Part shown: piece by piece, positions 8,400-16,503 of the stretch
Layout: the number at the start of each line of letters is the position of its first letter
Position numbering within the stretch: position 1 is the first letter of the stretch
From: Candidatus Parepulonipiscium sp. PG-Nun2H_MBin03
Lineage (GTDB): Bacteria; Bacillota; Clostridia; Lachnospirales; Cellulosilyticaceae
Direction: 5' to 3'
NCBI GenBank assembly: GCA_001995005.1
Contig: MDJN01000133.1
Location: 1-19,353 of the forward strand
Length of the DNA stretch: 19,353 bases
Position numbers and translations under genes: made by a program
The notes under the pieces: generated by a model
The model's database searches: none
What the model saw: the letters and a program-made list of their open reading frames with translations, nothing else
Told to the model about the DNA's origin: nothing

Positions 8400-9692
8400 C
8401 TACTGTTTGCTTTTAAAATAATTTTCAATGCTATCAAGGGTTGTTTCTAATTCTGCATCTTTATGAGCAGCTGATATAAACATAGCTTCAAATTGCGAAG
8501 GAGATGTATAAACTCCATTACTTAGCATATATCTAAAAAAGTCGGCGAATTTACCTGTATTAGTCTGTTTTGCACTTTCGTAATCGTATACTATTTCTTC
8601 GCTAAAAAATATTGTCCCTATCGACCCTATATAATTGCATCTTAATGGCATCTTATATTGTTTTATTAATATCTCAATACTATTAAAAAACTTTCCAGCA
8701 CGTAAGTTTAACTTCTTATAAAAATTCTCATCTTCATGGATTATTTTCAGCTGAGTCAACCCAGCTGTCATGGCAATCGGGTTGCCACTTAGCGTGCCCG
8801 CTTGGTACACACTTCCTAAAGGTGCAACAAGACTCATAATTTCACGTCTGCCTCCATACGCCCCAACAGGCATACCTCCTCCAATAATTTTACCATATAC
8901 TGAAAGGTCTGGTGTTATATCAAATTGTTGAGCAGCCCCACCAAATTGCAACCTAAACCCTGTTATTACCTCATCAAATATTAGTAGCGTTTTATTATCG
9001 TCACATAATTGTCGCAACTTCTGCAAAAAGTCTTTTTTGGGTAGTACTACGCCCATGTTTGCGGCAACTGGCTCTATAATTACTGCTGCAATTTGTCCTC
9101 GATTTGCTATAAATAATTCTTCTACACTATCTATATCATTATAGTTTGCAGTTAACGTATCCGCTGCATTCCCCTCTGTCACTCCTGCACTATCTGGTGT
9201 GCCTGCTGTCATAGCTCCTGAGCCTGCTTTTACTAGCATATAATCACTATGTCCATGATAGCAGCCTATAAATTTTATTATTTTATCTTTTTTTGTATAT
9301 CCTCGAGCAAGGCGAATTGCACTCATCACAGCTTCTGTACCGGAATTTACCATTCTCACCATGTCTATATGTGCTATATTATCACATATAAATTGTGCCA
9401 TTTCAACTTCAATTTCTGTTACAGCTCCAAAGCTTAATCCGTCACATATTGCCCGACTTACGTTTTGTCTTATTTTTTCGTTATTATGGCCTAAAATCAT
9501 AGGTCCCCATGAGCAAACATAATCAATATATTTATTTCCATCTACATCTGTCATGTAACAACCGTCAGCAGATTTTATAAATCTTGGTGTATCAGAAACG
9601 GAGCCAAATGCTCTGACTGGGCTATTCACCCCTCCTGGTATATATTGCTTTGCTACATCAAAAAGTCTTCTTGATTTTTTTATATCGCTCAT
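8400..9692 (-). CDS. hemL: Glutamate-1-semialdehyde 2,1-aminomutase
   Basis: A PLP-dependent class III aminotransferase-fold enzyme that converts glutamate-1-semialdehyde to 5-aminolevulinate, the second step of the C5 tetrapyrrole route. It has 430 residues, the normal family length. The N-terminal GGVNSPVRAF and the NSGTEAVMSAIRLAR motif (116-130) bind substrate and cofactor phosphate. The PLP site shows LLIFDEVITGFR (237-247) and the Schiff-base lysine Lys268 in YGKIIGGGMPVGAYGG. The ATG follows the hemB stop codon with no gap, and AAGGAAGG lies upstream inside hemB. It is the last gene of the operon, before the terminator at 8334-8362. Confidence 0.98.
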   Translation of the reverse strand: MSDIKKSRRLFDVAKQYIPGGVNSPVRAFGSVSDTPRFIKSADGCYMTDVDGNKYIDYVCSWGPMILGHNNEKIRQNVSRAICDGLSFGAVTEIEVEMAQFICDNIAHIDMVRMVNSGTEAVMSAIRLARGYTKKDKIIKFIGCYHGHSDYMLVKAGSGAMTAGTPDSAGVTEGNAADTLTANYNDIDSVEELFIANRGQIAAVIIEPVAANMGVVLPKKDFLQKLRQLCDDNKTLLIFDEVITGFRLQFGGAAQQFDITPDLSVYGKIIGGGMPVGAYGGRREIMSLVAPLGSVYQAGTLSGNPIAMTAGLTQLKIIHEDENFYKKLNLRAGKFFNSIEILIKQYKMPLRCNYIGSIGTIFFSEEIVYDYESAKQTNTGKFADFFRYMLSNGVYTSPSQFEAMFISAAHKDAELETTLDSIENYFKSKQ

Positions 9693-10664
9693 TTATCCGA
9701 TCCTTCCTTCATCAATAAAGCGTGCTATTTCTTTTGCAAAATATGTTATATACATAGAAACTCCTGCTCTAAATGCAGATACTGCCATCTCACAGATGAT
9801 ACCATCTTCATCAACAAAACCTGCAGCCGCCGTTGCTTTTACCATAGCATACTCACCGCTTACACTATATGCACATATAGGTAAATTTATAACTTTGCTT
9901 ATATTCGATATAATGTCTAAGTATGATAATGCCGGCTTAATCATTATTATATCTGCACCTTCTTCAACGTCTAGCAACACTTCTTTCATAGCTTCATCTG
10001 TATTATGGTAATCCATTTGGTAACTTTTTCTGTCTCCAAAAGACGGGGCAGAGCCTGCTGCTTCTCGAAACGGACCATAAAAAGCTGATGCATATTTTGC
10101 AGAGTATGACATTATAGGCGTGTTTATATATCCATTATCGTCTAATTTTTTTCGAATTGCTTTCACACGGCCATCCATCATATCAGATGGTGCCACCATA
10201 TCAGCCCCAGCTTGTGCATGGGATATTGCAATATTCGCCAAAACTTCTACCGTAGCATTATTTTGTACTTCTTTTCCCTCTAAAATTCCACAATGCCCAT
10301 GAGAAGTGTATTCACACATGCATATGTCTGTTATGCAATAAATCGCTGGAAAATTTCTTTTTGTATAGCGTAAAGCTTGTTGCACTATGCCGTCTTGTGC
10401 ATAAGCCCCGCTGCCAATCTCATCTTTTTCCTTTGGTATACCAAAAAATATTACTGCCAATACTCCGCTAGCTAATGTTTCTGTTAAAACTTCGTTTAAT
10501 CTATCAACACTATACCTAAACTGCCCAGGCATTGATAATATTTCTTCTTTAATATTATCACCTTCTATTACAAATATAGGATATATTAGTGCCGATTTGT
10601 CTAGCCTTGTCTCTCTTACCATTTTTCTTAGTGTAGGCGTGTTTCTTAATCTACGAGGTTTCAT
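9693..10664 (-). CDS. hemB: Porphobilinogen synthase (5-aminolevulinate dehydratase), zinc type
   Basis: Condenses two 5-aminolevulinate molecules to porphobilinogen. In 323 residues both Schiff-base lysines are visible, Lys190 in SYSAKYAS and Lys243 in MIKPALSYLD. The metal loop ITDICMCEYTSHGHCG contains Cys115, Cys117 and Cys125, the three-cysteine pattern of zinc-dependent enzymes rather than the magnesium type. The start ATG overlaps the end of the cobA-hemD gene by 14 bases, and the stop abuts the hemL ATG. Both junctions suggest coupled translation. Confidence 0.98.
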   Translation of the reverse strand: MKPRRLRNTPTLRKMVRETRLDKSALIYPIFVIEGDNIKEEILSMPGQFRYSVDRLNEVLTETLASGVLAVIFFGIPKEKDEIGSGAYAQDGIVQQALRYTKRNFPAIYCITDICMCEYTSHGHCGILEGKEVQNNATVEVLANIAISHAQAGADMVAPSDMMDGRVKAIRKKLDDNGYINTPIMSYSAKYASAFYGPFREAAGSAPSFGDRKSYQMDYHNTDEAMKEVLLDVEEGADIIMIKPALSYLDIISNISKVINLPICAYSVSGEYAMVKATAAAGFVDEDGIICEMAVSAFRAGVSMYITYFAKEIARFIDEGRIG

Positions 10665-12120
10665 CTGTACGCTCCTTAATATCTATTACCAATTGAACTA
10701 ATTCATCTATTGTAGCTTCTTTTGCCACATAAGTTTTAAATCCATATTTATCTGCACACTCTTTTGTCTTTTCACCAATGCATGCACACTTATACTCAGA
10801 ATATGTGCCCCACTTGGTATTATTCACAAAGCCTTCCACAGAAGATGCACTAGTAAATACAATACAGTCTATATCATCTACTATTATCGGAAAGGACGTA
10901 AAATGAGTATCATACATAGGAATATCATAAACAGTAGTGTGACTTAACATATCTACTATTTCATTATCTGCCTTTGTCGCACGAAACAGCAATATATTGT
11001 TTTGTTCCTTTAATGCTTTGGCAAGACTTGCCCCGTCATATATATCAGGCATTAAATCAGCTATTATGCCCCTTTTAGCTAACGCAGCTTTTGTACTAGG
11101 CCCGACTACAGCAAATTTTACATATTTAAATGTACGAATATCTTTTTGGTGCTTTTCTAAGTTATAAAAAAATGATTCTACTCCTTGCGGACTTGTAAAT
11201 GCTATCCAATCCATTTTAAGGCGTAGTGCGTCTGTAAAAGCTCTGTTTTGTTCGATAATCGTCGTTGTGATACTTGGCAACTCAATTACTTCTGCACCTA
11301 GTTTTCTAAGTTTTGTCGCAGTTTTTGATACATTACTAGTGGATGTTGAAACTGCTACTTTATATCCGAATAATGGTAATTTTGAGTACCAGTCTAAATC
11401 ATTACTTAGTTTGCATACTTTTCCTACCACAATAATAGCCGGTGTTCTAATCGCTTGATTTACTACAGCTTCTCTTAATGTGCTTATAGTTGCAACCACC
11501 TTTTTTTGATGCGATGTAGTCGCTTGTTGCAAAACTGCAGCCGGCATATCTTTATCCATCCCTGCTTTTATTAGCCCTGTTGTAATTTGTTCTAAACTAG
11601 AAATTCCCATCAAAAATATAAGAGTGCCATTTAATTTTACTAAAGCTTCAAAATTCATATCCAGTGGTTCATCTTGCTTTTTATGCCCTGTGATTATATG
11701 GATTGAGGAGCAATAATCTCTATGCGTTACTGGAATTCCATTATATGCAGGTCCAGAGATTGCTGATGTCACACCAGGGACTACTTCAAAGTCAATTTTG
11801 TGTTTTACCAGCAATTCTAATTCTTCGCCACCTCGGCCAAACAGAAATGGATCTCCTCCTTTTAGCCTAACCACTTTATTCCCTTTCAAAGCCTCGTCTA
11901 ATAGTAACTTATTCGTATCCTCTTGTTGCATAATGTGATGTGCTGCACGCTTACCAACATTTATACAGCGTTTATTTGAATCAATAGTAGCCAGAATACT
12001 ATCCCCAACTAATGCATCATATACGATTACATCTGCAGTTTGCAGTAATTCTTTTGCTTTTATAGTAAGTAGCCCTATATCCCCTGGACCAGCACCTACT
12101 AAGTATACTTTACCTTGCAT
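10651..12120 (-). CDS. cobA-hemD: Uroporphyrinogen-III C-methyltransferase / uroporphyrinogen-III synthase fusion
   Basis: A bifunctional protein of 489 residues. The first 240 or so are the SAM-dependent uroporphyrinogen-III methyltransferase: VGAGPGD (8-14), the GGDPFLFGRGGEE loop (88-100) and VVPGVTSA (113-120). The methyltransferase makes precorrin-2. Residues from about 250 to the end form the uroporphyrinogen-III synthase, which closes the linear tetrapyrrole; its sequence is typically weakly conserved, but the AFTSPQGVESFF and VFTSASSVEGFVNN motifs are clear. This fusion is common in Clostridia and Bacilli and couples ring closure to the siroheme/cobalamin branch. The ATG overlaps the upstream hemC fusion gene by 11 bases. 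Confidence 0.96.
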   Translation of the reverse strand: MQGKVYLVGAGPGDIGLLTIKAKELLQTADVIVYDALVGDSILATIDSNKRCINVGKRAAHHIMQQEDTNKLLLDEALKGNKVVRLKGGDPFLFGRGGEELELLVKHKIDFEVVPGVTSAISGPAYNGIPVTHRDYCSSIHIITGHKKQDEPLDMNFEALVKLNGTLIFLMGISSLEQITTGLIKAGMDKDMPAAVLQQATTSHQKKVVATISTLREAVVNQAIRTPAIIVVGKVCKLSNDLDWYSKLPLFGYKVAVSTSTSNVSKTATKLRKLGAEVIELPSITTTIIEQNRAFTDALRLKMDWIAFTSPQGVESFFYNLEKHQKDIRTFKYVKFAVVGPSTKAALAKRGIIADLMPDIYDGASLAKALKEQNNILLFRATKADNEIVDMLSHTTVYDIPMYDTHFTSFPIIVDDIDCIVFTSASSVEGFVNNTKWGTYSEYKCACIGEKTKECADKYGFKTYVAKEATIDELVQLVIDIKERTDETS

Positions 12121-13420
12121 ACATTTCCCTCATTTCCTTTGCTAAATTAGTCCCTAATTGATAACTATCTTGTATTTTACCCGTAACTTTACGTGTCGTA
12201 TAGGTATCCGTATCTTCATTGTAATATAATCCCGTCACTGTTATACAATCATCTTCTATTACACTATATGCTGTATGAGGCGATGTACAACCTCCATCTA
12301 GCTCTTTTATAAAAGCTCTCTCACTCATCGCTATATAATATGATTCTTTATCGCAAAATCCGTCTAGACACGAATAGTCCTCATCCTCTCTGCCTTGAAT
12401 TGCGATAATTCCTTGACCAGCGGACGGAATTATTTCTTCTGTTGTAAAATATCTACTAATTCTTTCTGCAAGACCTAATCTTTTAATTCCTGCCGCAGCC
12501 AAAACTAATGCACTATATTCGCCATTATCTAATTTTCTAAGGCGAGTTTGCAAATTGCCTCGAACAGGTGCAAAGGTTGCTTCTGGGTATAGCTTTTGCA
12601 ATTGTATTATTCTACGTTTACTAGATGTACCTATAGGTTTGCTTAAGTCTAGCTCATTTTTACCCTCTGGTAAAATTAGTACATCTCTTGGATCTTCTCT
12701 TTTAGAATAACCTATAATCGGCAGTTCCACTTCTGCCGGCATATCTTTTAGGCTATGCACCGATATATCGCTTCTTTTTTCTATTAAGGCTACATCAAGT
12801 TCTTTAACAAAAAGTCCTTTGCCTCCAATTTTTTCTAACGTCTTATCTAAAATAATATCTCCTGTAGTTTTCATTGTTAACAAAGTAGTATTAATATTAT
12901 TTTGTTTTAAATAATCTATTACCATTTGGCTTTGAACCACAGCAAGTTTACTCTCTCTGCTTCCCACAACAATTGTTTTTTTTATCATCTTTTCAATATC
13001 TTCCCTTATCTTTTTAGTTTGTGCGTAGTTTTTACCACTTGATGAGATAGCAATAACTGTATTATCATCAACAATTACTGCCGGAAAATAAAAACTACAT
13101 TTGCTTTTATCGGTTGATACATTTATTGCTATATTCTTTTTTATACAATACTCATATATTTGGTTGTTTAAGTCTTTGTCATTAGTCATTGCAAAGACAA
13201 TATCAGCCTCGGCTAAATCCTCAAAAGCAAATTCTCTCTCAATGATTGTTACCTTATCATGACAATATAATAGTTTAGGTATTTCCTTTGCAATCACTGT
13301 AATACTGTCTACAAATTGTAACAACGTCAAAATTCGTCTACTGCCAATTTCACCAGCTCCTACGGCTACAATTTTCTTATGTGCTAAATTTACAAAAACC
13401 GGAAAAAATGGTTTACTCAT
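12110..13420 (-). CDS. hemC: Precorrin-2 dehydrogenase domain fused to hydroxymethylbilane synthase
   Basis: A two-domain protein of about 436 residues. Residues 1-145 are a CysG-N/Met8-like domain (MSKPFFPVFVNLAHKK, GAGEIGSRR Rossmann loop at 21-29, CSFYFPAVI near 108-116) that would oxidise precorrin-2 to sirohydrochlorin. The helical C-terminal chelatase part of Met8 is absent. Residues 148-436 are HemC, which polymerises four porphobilinogens: VGSRESKLAVVQ, the catalytic Asp226 in HSLKDMP, and the dipyrromethane-binding Cys378 in DGGCTSP. I chose the ATG at 13420, with GAGG seven bases upstream. Alternatives are the ATG at 13423 and a TTG at 13435. An internal ATG at 12988 begins the HemC part and could allow a separate product, though its ribosome binding site is poor. 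Confidence 0.93.
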   Translation of the reverse strand: MSKPFFPVFVNLAHKKIVAVGAGEIGSRRILTLLQFVDSITVIAKEIPKLLYCHDKVTIIEREFAFEDLAEADIVFAMTNDKDLNNQIYEYCIKKNIAINVSTDKSKCSFYFPAVIVDDNTVIAISSSGKNYAQTKKIREDIEKMIKKTIVVGSRESKLAVVQSQMVIDYLKQNNINTTLLTMKTTGDIILDKTLEKIGGKGLFVKELDVALIEKRSDISVHSLKDMPAEVELPIIGYSKREDPRDVLILPEGKNELDLSKPIGTSSKRRIIQLQKLYPEATFAPVRGNLQTRLRKLDNGEYSALVLAAAGIKRLGLAERISRYFTTEEIIPSAGQGIIAIQGREDEDYSCLDGFCDKESYYIAMSERAFIKELDGGCTSPHTAYSVIEDDCITVTGLYYNEDTDTYTTRKVTGKIQDSYQLGTNLAKEMREMYAR

Positions 13421-14600
13421 CATATAACCTCTCAATGGTTTCTAAGTATTGTTCAAAATCATCGTCATCTAAGTTATCTCGCAAATGAAATAATAATTTA
13501 TTTATTACATTTGTAGTAGAAGCATTTACAGCATTGCTTAATACCACTATTTCATCATGAGTTAAAGGTAGTTTCGCATACTTTTTCTTAAGCCTTGAAT
13601 GTATATCTTTTGAAATATGATACTTTATAGCTTGAATTTGTGAGATGTGGTCAGTATGCTTAAGCCAAGTATAGAAGTTATCTAATTCTTCATCTATAAT
13701 TATTTTTGCCTTAGTCAACGCCTCATCATCTTCTGCAGATAATGTAAAGTCATCAATATCGTATAGCATTATATTTGCAATGTCACATACTTGGGTATCA
13801 ATATCTCGTGGCACGGCTAGGTCAATTAAAATCAGCGGCGTACGCCTATCCTTTACCATATCATAGCTAATCGTAAAGTGAGGGCTGCTTGTGGCACTTA
13901 CAATCACATCGCATTTATCTATATATCTTTTTCGCTCTTCATACTCTATCGGCATACACCCTTCTGGCACCTCTACCGTCTTATGTCTGTCCGAGCGTAC
14001 AGTTACATATACTTTGCTATTTTTATTTGCCAATTTTGTTGCTACTAATTTGCCAATTTGGCCATTTCCTATTACCATGCAATAACTAATTGGTTTGTTT
14101 TCAAGCACTTCTATTGCTTGTTGAGCCGCTCCTAAGTTTCCACGCACAAAAGTAACAGAAGTTTTAATTTTTTTTGCAGAAGTTATTGCCATTCTAAACA
14201 GCACTTCTAAAGTATTTGATAAAAATTTATTTTCTCTTGCTAAAAGCAATGCATCTTTTACTTGTGATATAATTTGGTCTTCTCCAAAAATCTGAGATTT
14301 TAGCCCAGCTGTTAGTTGAAACAGATGCTTATATGCCTCTTCATTTATTCGGTAAGCAAAAATATTTTTAATATCTTGACCAAAATATTTTGTCAAATAC
14401 TCTAATATATCTATATCACCTTCTATGTCAAACCATAATTCTGTTCTATTACAAGTTGAAATTATTATGCATCCCGAAAGCATTGTATTTTTCTTAAAAA
14501 TCGCCATAGACTCTATTATTTTCTTTTTTGTAAACGAAAATATACTTCTTTCGTCAATTGTCGCCGTACTATAATCAATTCCCACCATCTGTATACTCAT
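13413..14600 (-). CDS. hemA: Glutamyl-tRNA reductase
   Basis: Reduces glutamyl-tRNA(Glu) to glutamate-1-semialdehyde with NADPH, the committed step of the C5 tetrapyrrole pathway. It has 395 residues. The catalytic cysteine is Cys50 in STCNRTELW. Substrate-domain residues follow in IFGEDQIISQVKDA, then the NADPH-binding VIGNGQIGKLVATKL near residue 177 and a C-terminal helical dimerisation tail. The ATG has GGAG eight bases upstream, lying inside the cbiK stop region. The 3' end overlaps the hemC fusion gene by about 8 bases. This is the usual entry gene to the pathway and a plausible control point, but no control element specific to it is visible. Confidence 0.98.
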   Translation of the reverse strand: MSIQMVGIDYSTATIDERSIFSFTKKKIIESMAIFKKNTMLSGCIIISTCNRTELWFDIEGDIDILEYLTKYFGQDIKNIFAYRINEEAYKHLFQLTAGLKSQIFGEDQIISQVKDALLLARENKFLSNTLEVLFRMAITSAKKIKTSVTFVRGNLGAAQQAIEVLENKPISYCMVIGNGQIGKLVATKLANKNSKVYVTVRSDRHKTVEVPEGCMPIEYEERKRYIDKCDVIVSATSSPHFTISYDMVKDRRTPLILIDLAVPRDIDTQVCDIANIMLYDIDDFTLSAEDDEALTKAKIIIDEELDNFYTWLKHTDHISQIQAIKYHISKDIHSRLKKKYAKLPLTHDEIVVLSNAVNASTTNVINKLLFHLRDNLDDDDFEQYLETIERLYDE

Positions 14601-14603
14601 AAA

Positions 14604-15371
14604 TTACTCCATTATAATATGTTTAATTAATAATTGCCTAATTCCTTCGTATTCTCCTAATCCTTTAAGGTGACATTCTACCTCAAACCCATTATCTAAA
14701 AAGATTGACTTATATGAATCTGGCTCATCTCCAGCCAAATCATTTTTTGCATGGTCTCCTGCCACTATCATAAGAGGAGCCAAAACTACTTTGGTAAAAT
14801 TTTCAGCTTTAACATAATTTAATACTACATCAATTTCTGGATACCCTTCTACAGTTGAAACAAAAAAGTTTTTATGCCCCATTTGTTTAAATTGATAATC
14901 TAATGCAGGATATATTGAATTTGCATAATGCGTTGTACCGTGCCCCATTAATACTACGGCCGTATCTGATTTTACAAATGCAAATTCAGATAAAATAGCT
15001 TCTATTAGTTGACAACTATCTTCATGTGTTGTCAGCAACGGGTCTCCTATAGATATTTTAGAAAATTTATCAGTATACTCTAATATTTCTGCTTTCATAA
15101 TATCATTTTCTATTCCGTTTAATACATGAGTCGGTTGAACCACAACTTCTTTCACACCGTCACTTATCATCTGTTCCATCGCAGATTTTACAGGCAAAAC
15201 TACCTCGTTGTATTTCTTTTTCATAATCGAAATTATCATCTTACTTGTAAATGCTCGATATACTTTATAGTCTTTATATGCTTCTGCTATATCTTGTTCT
15301 ATCTTATCTATTGTTTTTTCTCGTGTATCTCTATGGCTTGTGCCAAAGCTCACTACTAAAATCGCCTTCAT
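14604..15371 (-). CDS. cbiK: Sirohydrochlorin cobaltochelatase
   Basis: Inserts Co2+ into sirohydrochlorin to start the anaerobic (early cobalt insertion) cobalamin branch. In 255 residues the metal-site histidines match the Salmonella CbiK positions: His144 in LMGHGTTHY (Salmonella 145) and His207 in VAGDHAKNDLAGDEP. The start MKAILVVSFGTSHRDTREKT is typical of the family, and there is no signal peptide, so it is a cytoplasmic form. The ribosome binding site GGAGAA lies in the end of cbiL, four bases between stop and start. Its position beside a dehydrogenase that lacks a chelatase part suggests that it is the operon's chelatase; iron insertion for siroheme cannot be excluded. Confidence 0.95.
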   Translation of the reverse strand: MKAILVVSFGTSHRDTREKTIDKIEQDIAEAYKDYKVYRAFTSKMIISIMKKKYNEVVLPVKSAMEQMISDGVKEVVVQPTHVLNGIENDIMKAEILEYTDKFSKISIGDPLLTTHEDSCQLIEAILSEFAFVKSDTAVVLMGHGTTHYANSIYPALDYQFKQMGHKNFFVSTVEGYPEIDVVLNYVKAENFTKVVLAPLMIVAGDHAKNDLAGDEPDSYKSIFLDNGFEVECHLKGLGEYEGIRQLLIKHIIME

Positions 15372-15374
15372 ATT

Positions 15375-16067
15375 TTATACTTCTCCTTTATCCTTAACAA
15401 TTATCAGCGAATAATATCCACTGCTATCCGGAATTTCATCTAGGCTATTATATACTTTTTCATTTGGCATACCACAATTTTCAATCATCACTGCCGTAGA
15501 ATTAGCTTTTTTTAGTTGCTCCTTAACTTCTTTCATCTTGCTTGCAGCTTTCATTAATACTTTAGTACCACTTAGTTTAAGAGCCTCTTCTATTTGATAA
15601 GAAGCTGGGATAATGTGCAACATTTCACTTCTTTCTACAAGGCTCATATTAAGTCTTGCCGCTACAGAACAAAATGACGGTATACCACTTACTATTTCTG
15701 TTTCATACCCTAAATCTAAAATCTTTTTGTGGATATATACATAAGTTGCATATATAGTGGCATCTCCTAAGGTTAAATATGCAACGTTTTTACCCTCATC
15801 TAAGTATTTAGCAATTATTTGCGTAGATTTAGTATAACTTTCTTCTAACTTATCTGCATCTTTTGTCATTACAATTGGAACGCCAACTATCTCTTTATTC
15901 TTCATCTCCGGACAGACCGGTAACGCAATCTTATATGCCACTGTTTCTTTTGGATTTTCGCTAGGTAATACAATTATATCACTTTCTTTTATTACTCTAA
16001 CTGCTTTTAATGTCATAAGCTCTGGATCCCCAGGACCTACGCCAATACCATATAATTTTCCACTCAT
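15375..16067 (-). CDS. cbiL: Cobalt-factor II / precorrin-2 C20-methyltransferase
   Basis: A SAM-dependent methyltransferase that adds the C20 methyl group to cobalt-factor II (anaerobic route), the first methylation after cobalt insertion. It has 230 residues, usual for the family. GVGPGDPELMTLKA (8-21) is the SAM-binding start of the tetrapyrrole methylase fold, followed by IVLPSENPKETVAYKIA, which is characteristic of CobI/CbiL rather than CobA, and VSGIPSFCSVAARL around residue 125. The ATG has AAGGAG ten bases upstream. It is the first gene of the operon and so is closest to any operator or leader. CbiL rather than the aerobic CobI is favoured because CbiK follows directly. Confidence 0.95.
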   Translation of the reverse strand: MSGKLYGIGVGPGDPELMTLKAVRVIKESDIIVLPSENPKETVAYKIALPVCPEMKNKEIVGVPIVMTKDADKLEESYTKSTQIIAKYLDEGKNVAYLTLGDATIYATYVYIHKKILDLGYETEIVSGIPSFCSVAARLNMSLVERSEMLHIIPASYQIEEALKLSGTKVLMKAASKMKEVKEQLKKANSTAVMIENCGMPNEKVYNSLDEIPDSSGYYSLIIVKDKGEV

Positions 16068-16095
16068 GTTTAATATTCTCCTTAAAATAATTTAT

Positions 16096-16137
16096 TTTAC
16101 AAAGCCTTTTGTAAATATACTGATAATCTTTAGTATA
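16096..16137 (-). promoter_or_regulatory. Putative promoter and palindromic operator for the cbi/hem operon
   Basis: On the minus strand an extended -10 (TGGTATACT, 16132-16140) has a weak TTTATA 17 bases upstream (16155-16160). Downstream, TATACT-N10-AGTATA (16116-16137) and TTTACAAA-N4-TTTGTAAA (16096-16115) are perfect inverted repeats placed end to end, about 30-70 bases before the cbiL start. Such symmetry suits a repressor site or a leader hairpin. The regulator is unknown and the AT-rich setting raises the chance of coincidence. Confidence 0.4.
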
Positions 16138-16434
16138 CCAAAAAAAGTAAGATATATAAATACCTTTTTTTCTAATATTTTTATATATTTTTACTAACAC
16201 TTTCTACATAAAATCTATATCAATTATACAACTTTAAAATTATAATATTTCTTTTAAATTTTTTTGGGTGTTAACTGAATTAATTTACTTTATACTTACC
16301 ATAGTCTAATGCTACTATTTTATTTATAATTATAAATTTATTTATATTCATTTATAATTATGTCAAAAAATAAACTAGCATTTTGATAAAAATTTTATTT
16401 TTTTACAAAACCCCTATGCAAAACCCAATAATCG

Positions 16435-16443
16435 TGTTATACT
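16435..16443 (+). promoter_or_regulatory. Putative extended -10 promoter for mnaA
   Basis: TGTTATACT matches TGn plus a 5/6 -10 box, placing transcription start near 16450, about 50 bases before the mnaA ATG. The -35 region is poor (TATGCA) and is overlapped by the two CAAAACCC repeats. Confidence 0.4.
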
Positions 16444-16503
16444 ACATTTAAGTATTTTTATTGACATATTTTATTACATATTTCGTCAAAGGAGCAACTG
16501 TGT

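Larger units (their letters stand above)
16068..16503. other. Divergent AT-rich intergenic control region
   Basis: The only gene-free stretch over 300 bases. It separates leftward cbiL from rightward mnaA. It holds the palindromes at 16096-16137, a perfect 14-bp palindrome TTTATAATTATAAA (16323-16336), a 12-bp direct repeat ATTTATAATTAT (16322-16333 and 16350-16361), and a CAAAACCC pair (16406-16413, 16419-16426). I find no B12-box or other riboswitch core, no tRNA and no convincing small gene. Confidence 0.7.

Noticed and set aside
12960..13010. Sequencing error or frameshift joining two separate genes in the hemC fusion
   Set aside because: Both domains are in one continuous frame with no stop or frame change at the junction, and each retains its motifs, so a real fusion is simpler.
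15997..16200. Minus-strand open frame of 67 codons overlapping the cbiL start
   Set aside because: Out of frame with cbiL, which has clear family motifs and a good ribosome binding site; the extra frame has no recognisable content.
16461..16489. TTGACA as a -35 for mnaA, and the TTGAC/GTCAA inverted pair
   Set aside because: A -10 box at the right distance would fall on the ribosome binding site (16484-16489 is CGTCAA). The inverted arms are only 5 bases, 19 apart.
16068..16503. Cobalamin riboswitch ahead of cbiL
   Set aside because: No B12-box-like core (GCCACTG) or the long GC-containing stems of the class; the region is nearly all A and T with only short palindromes.
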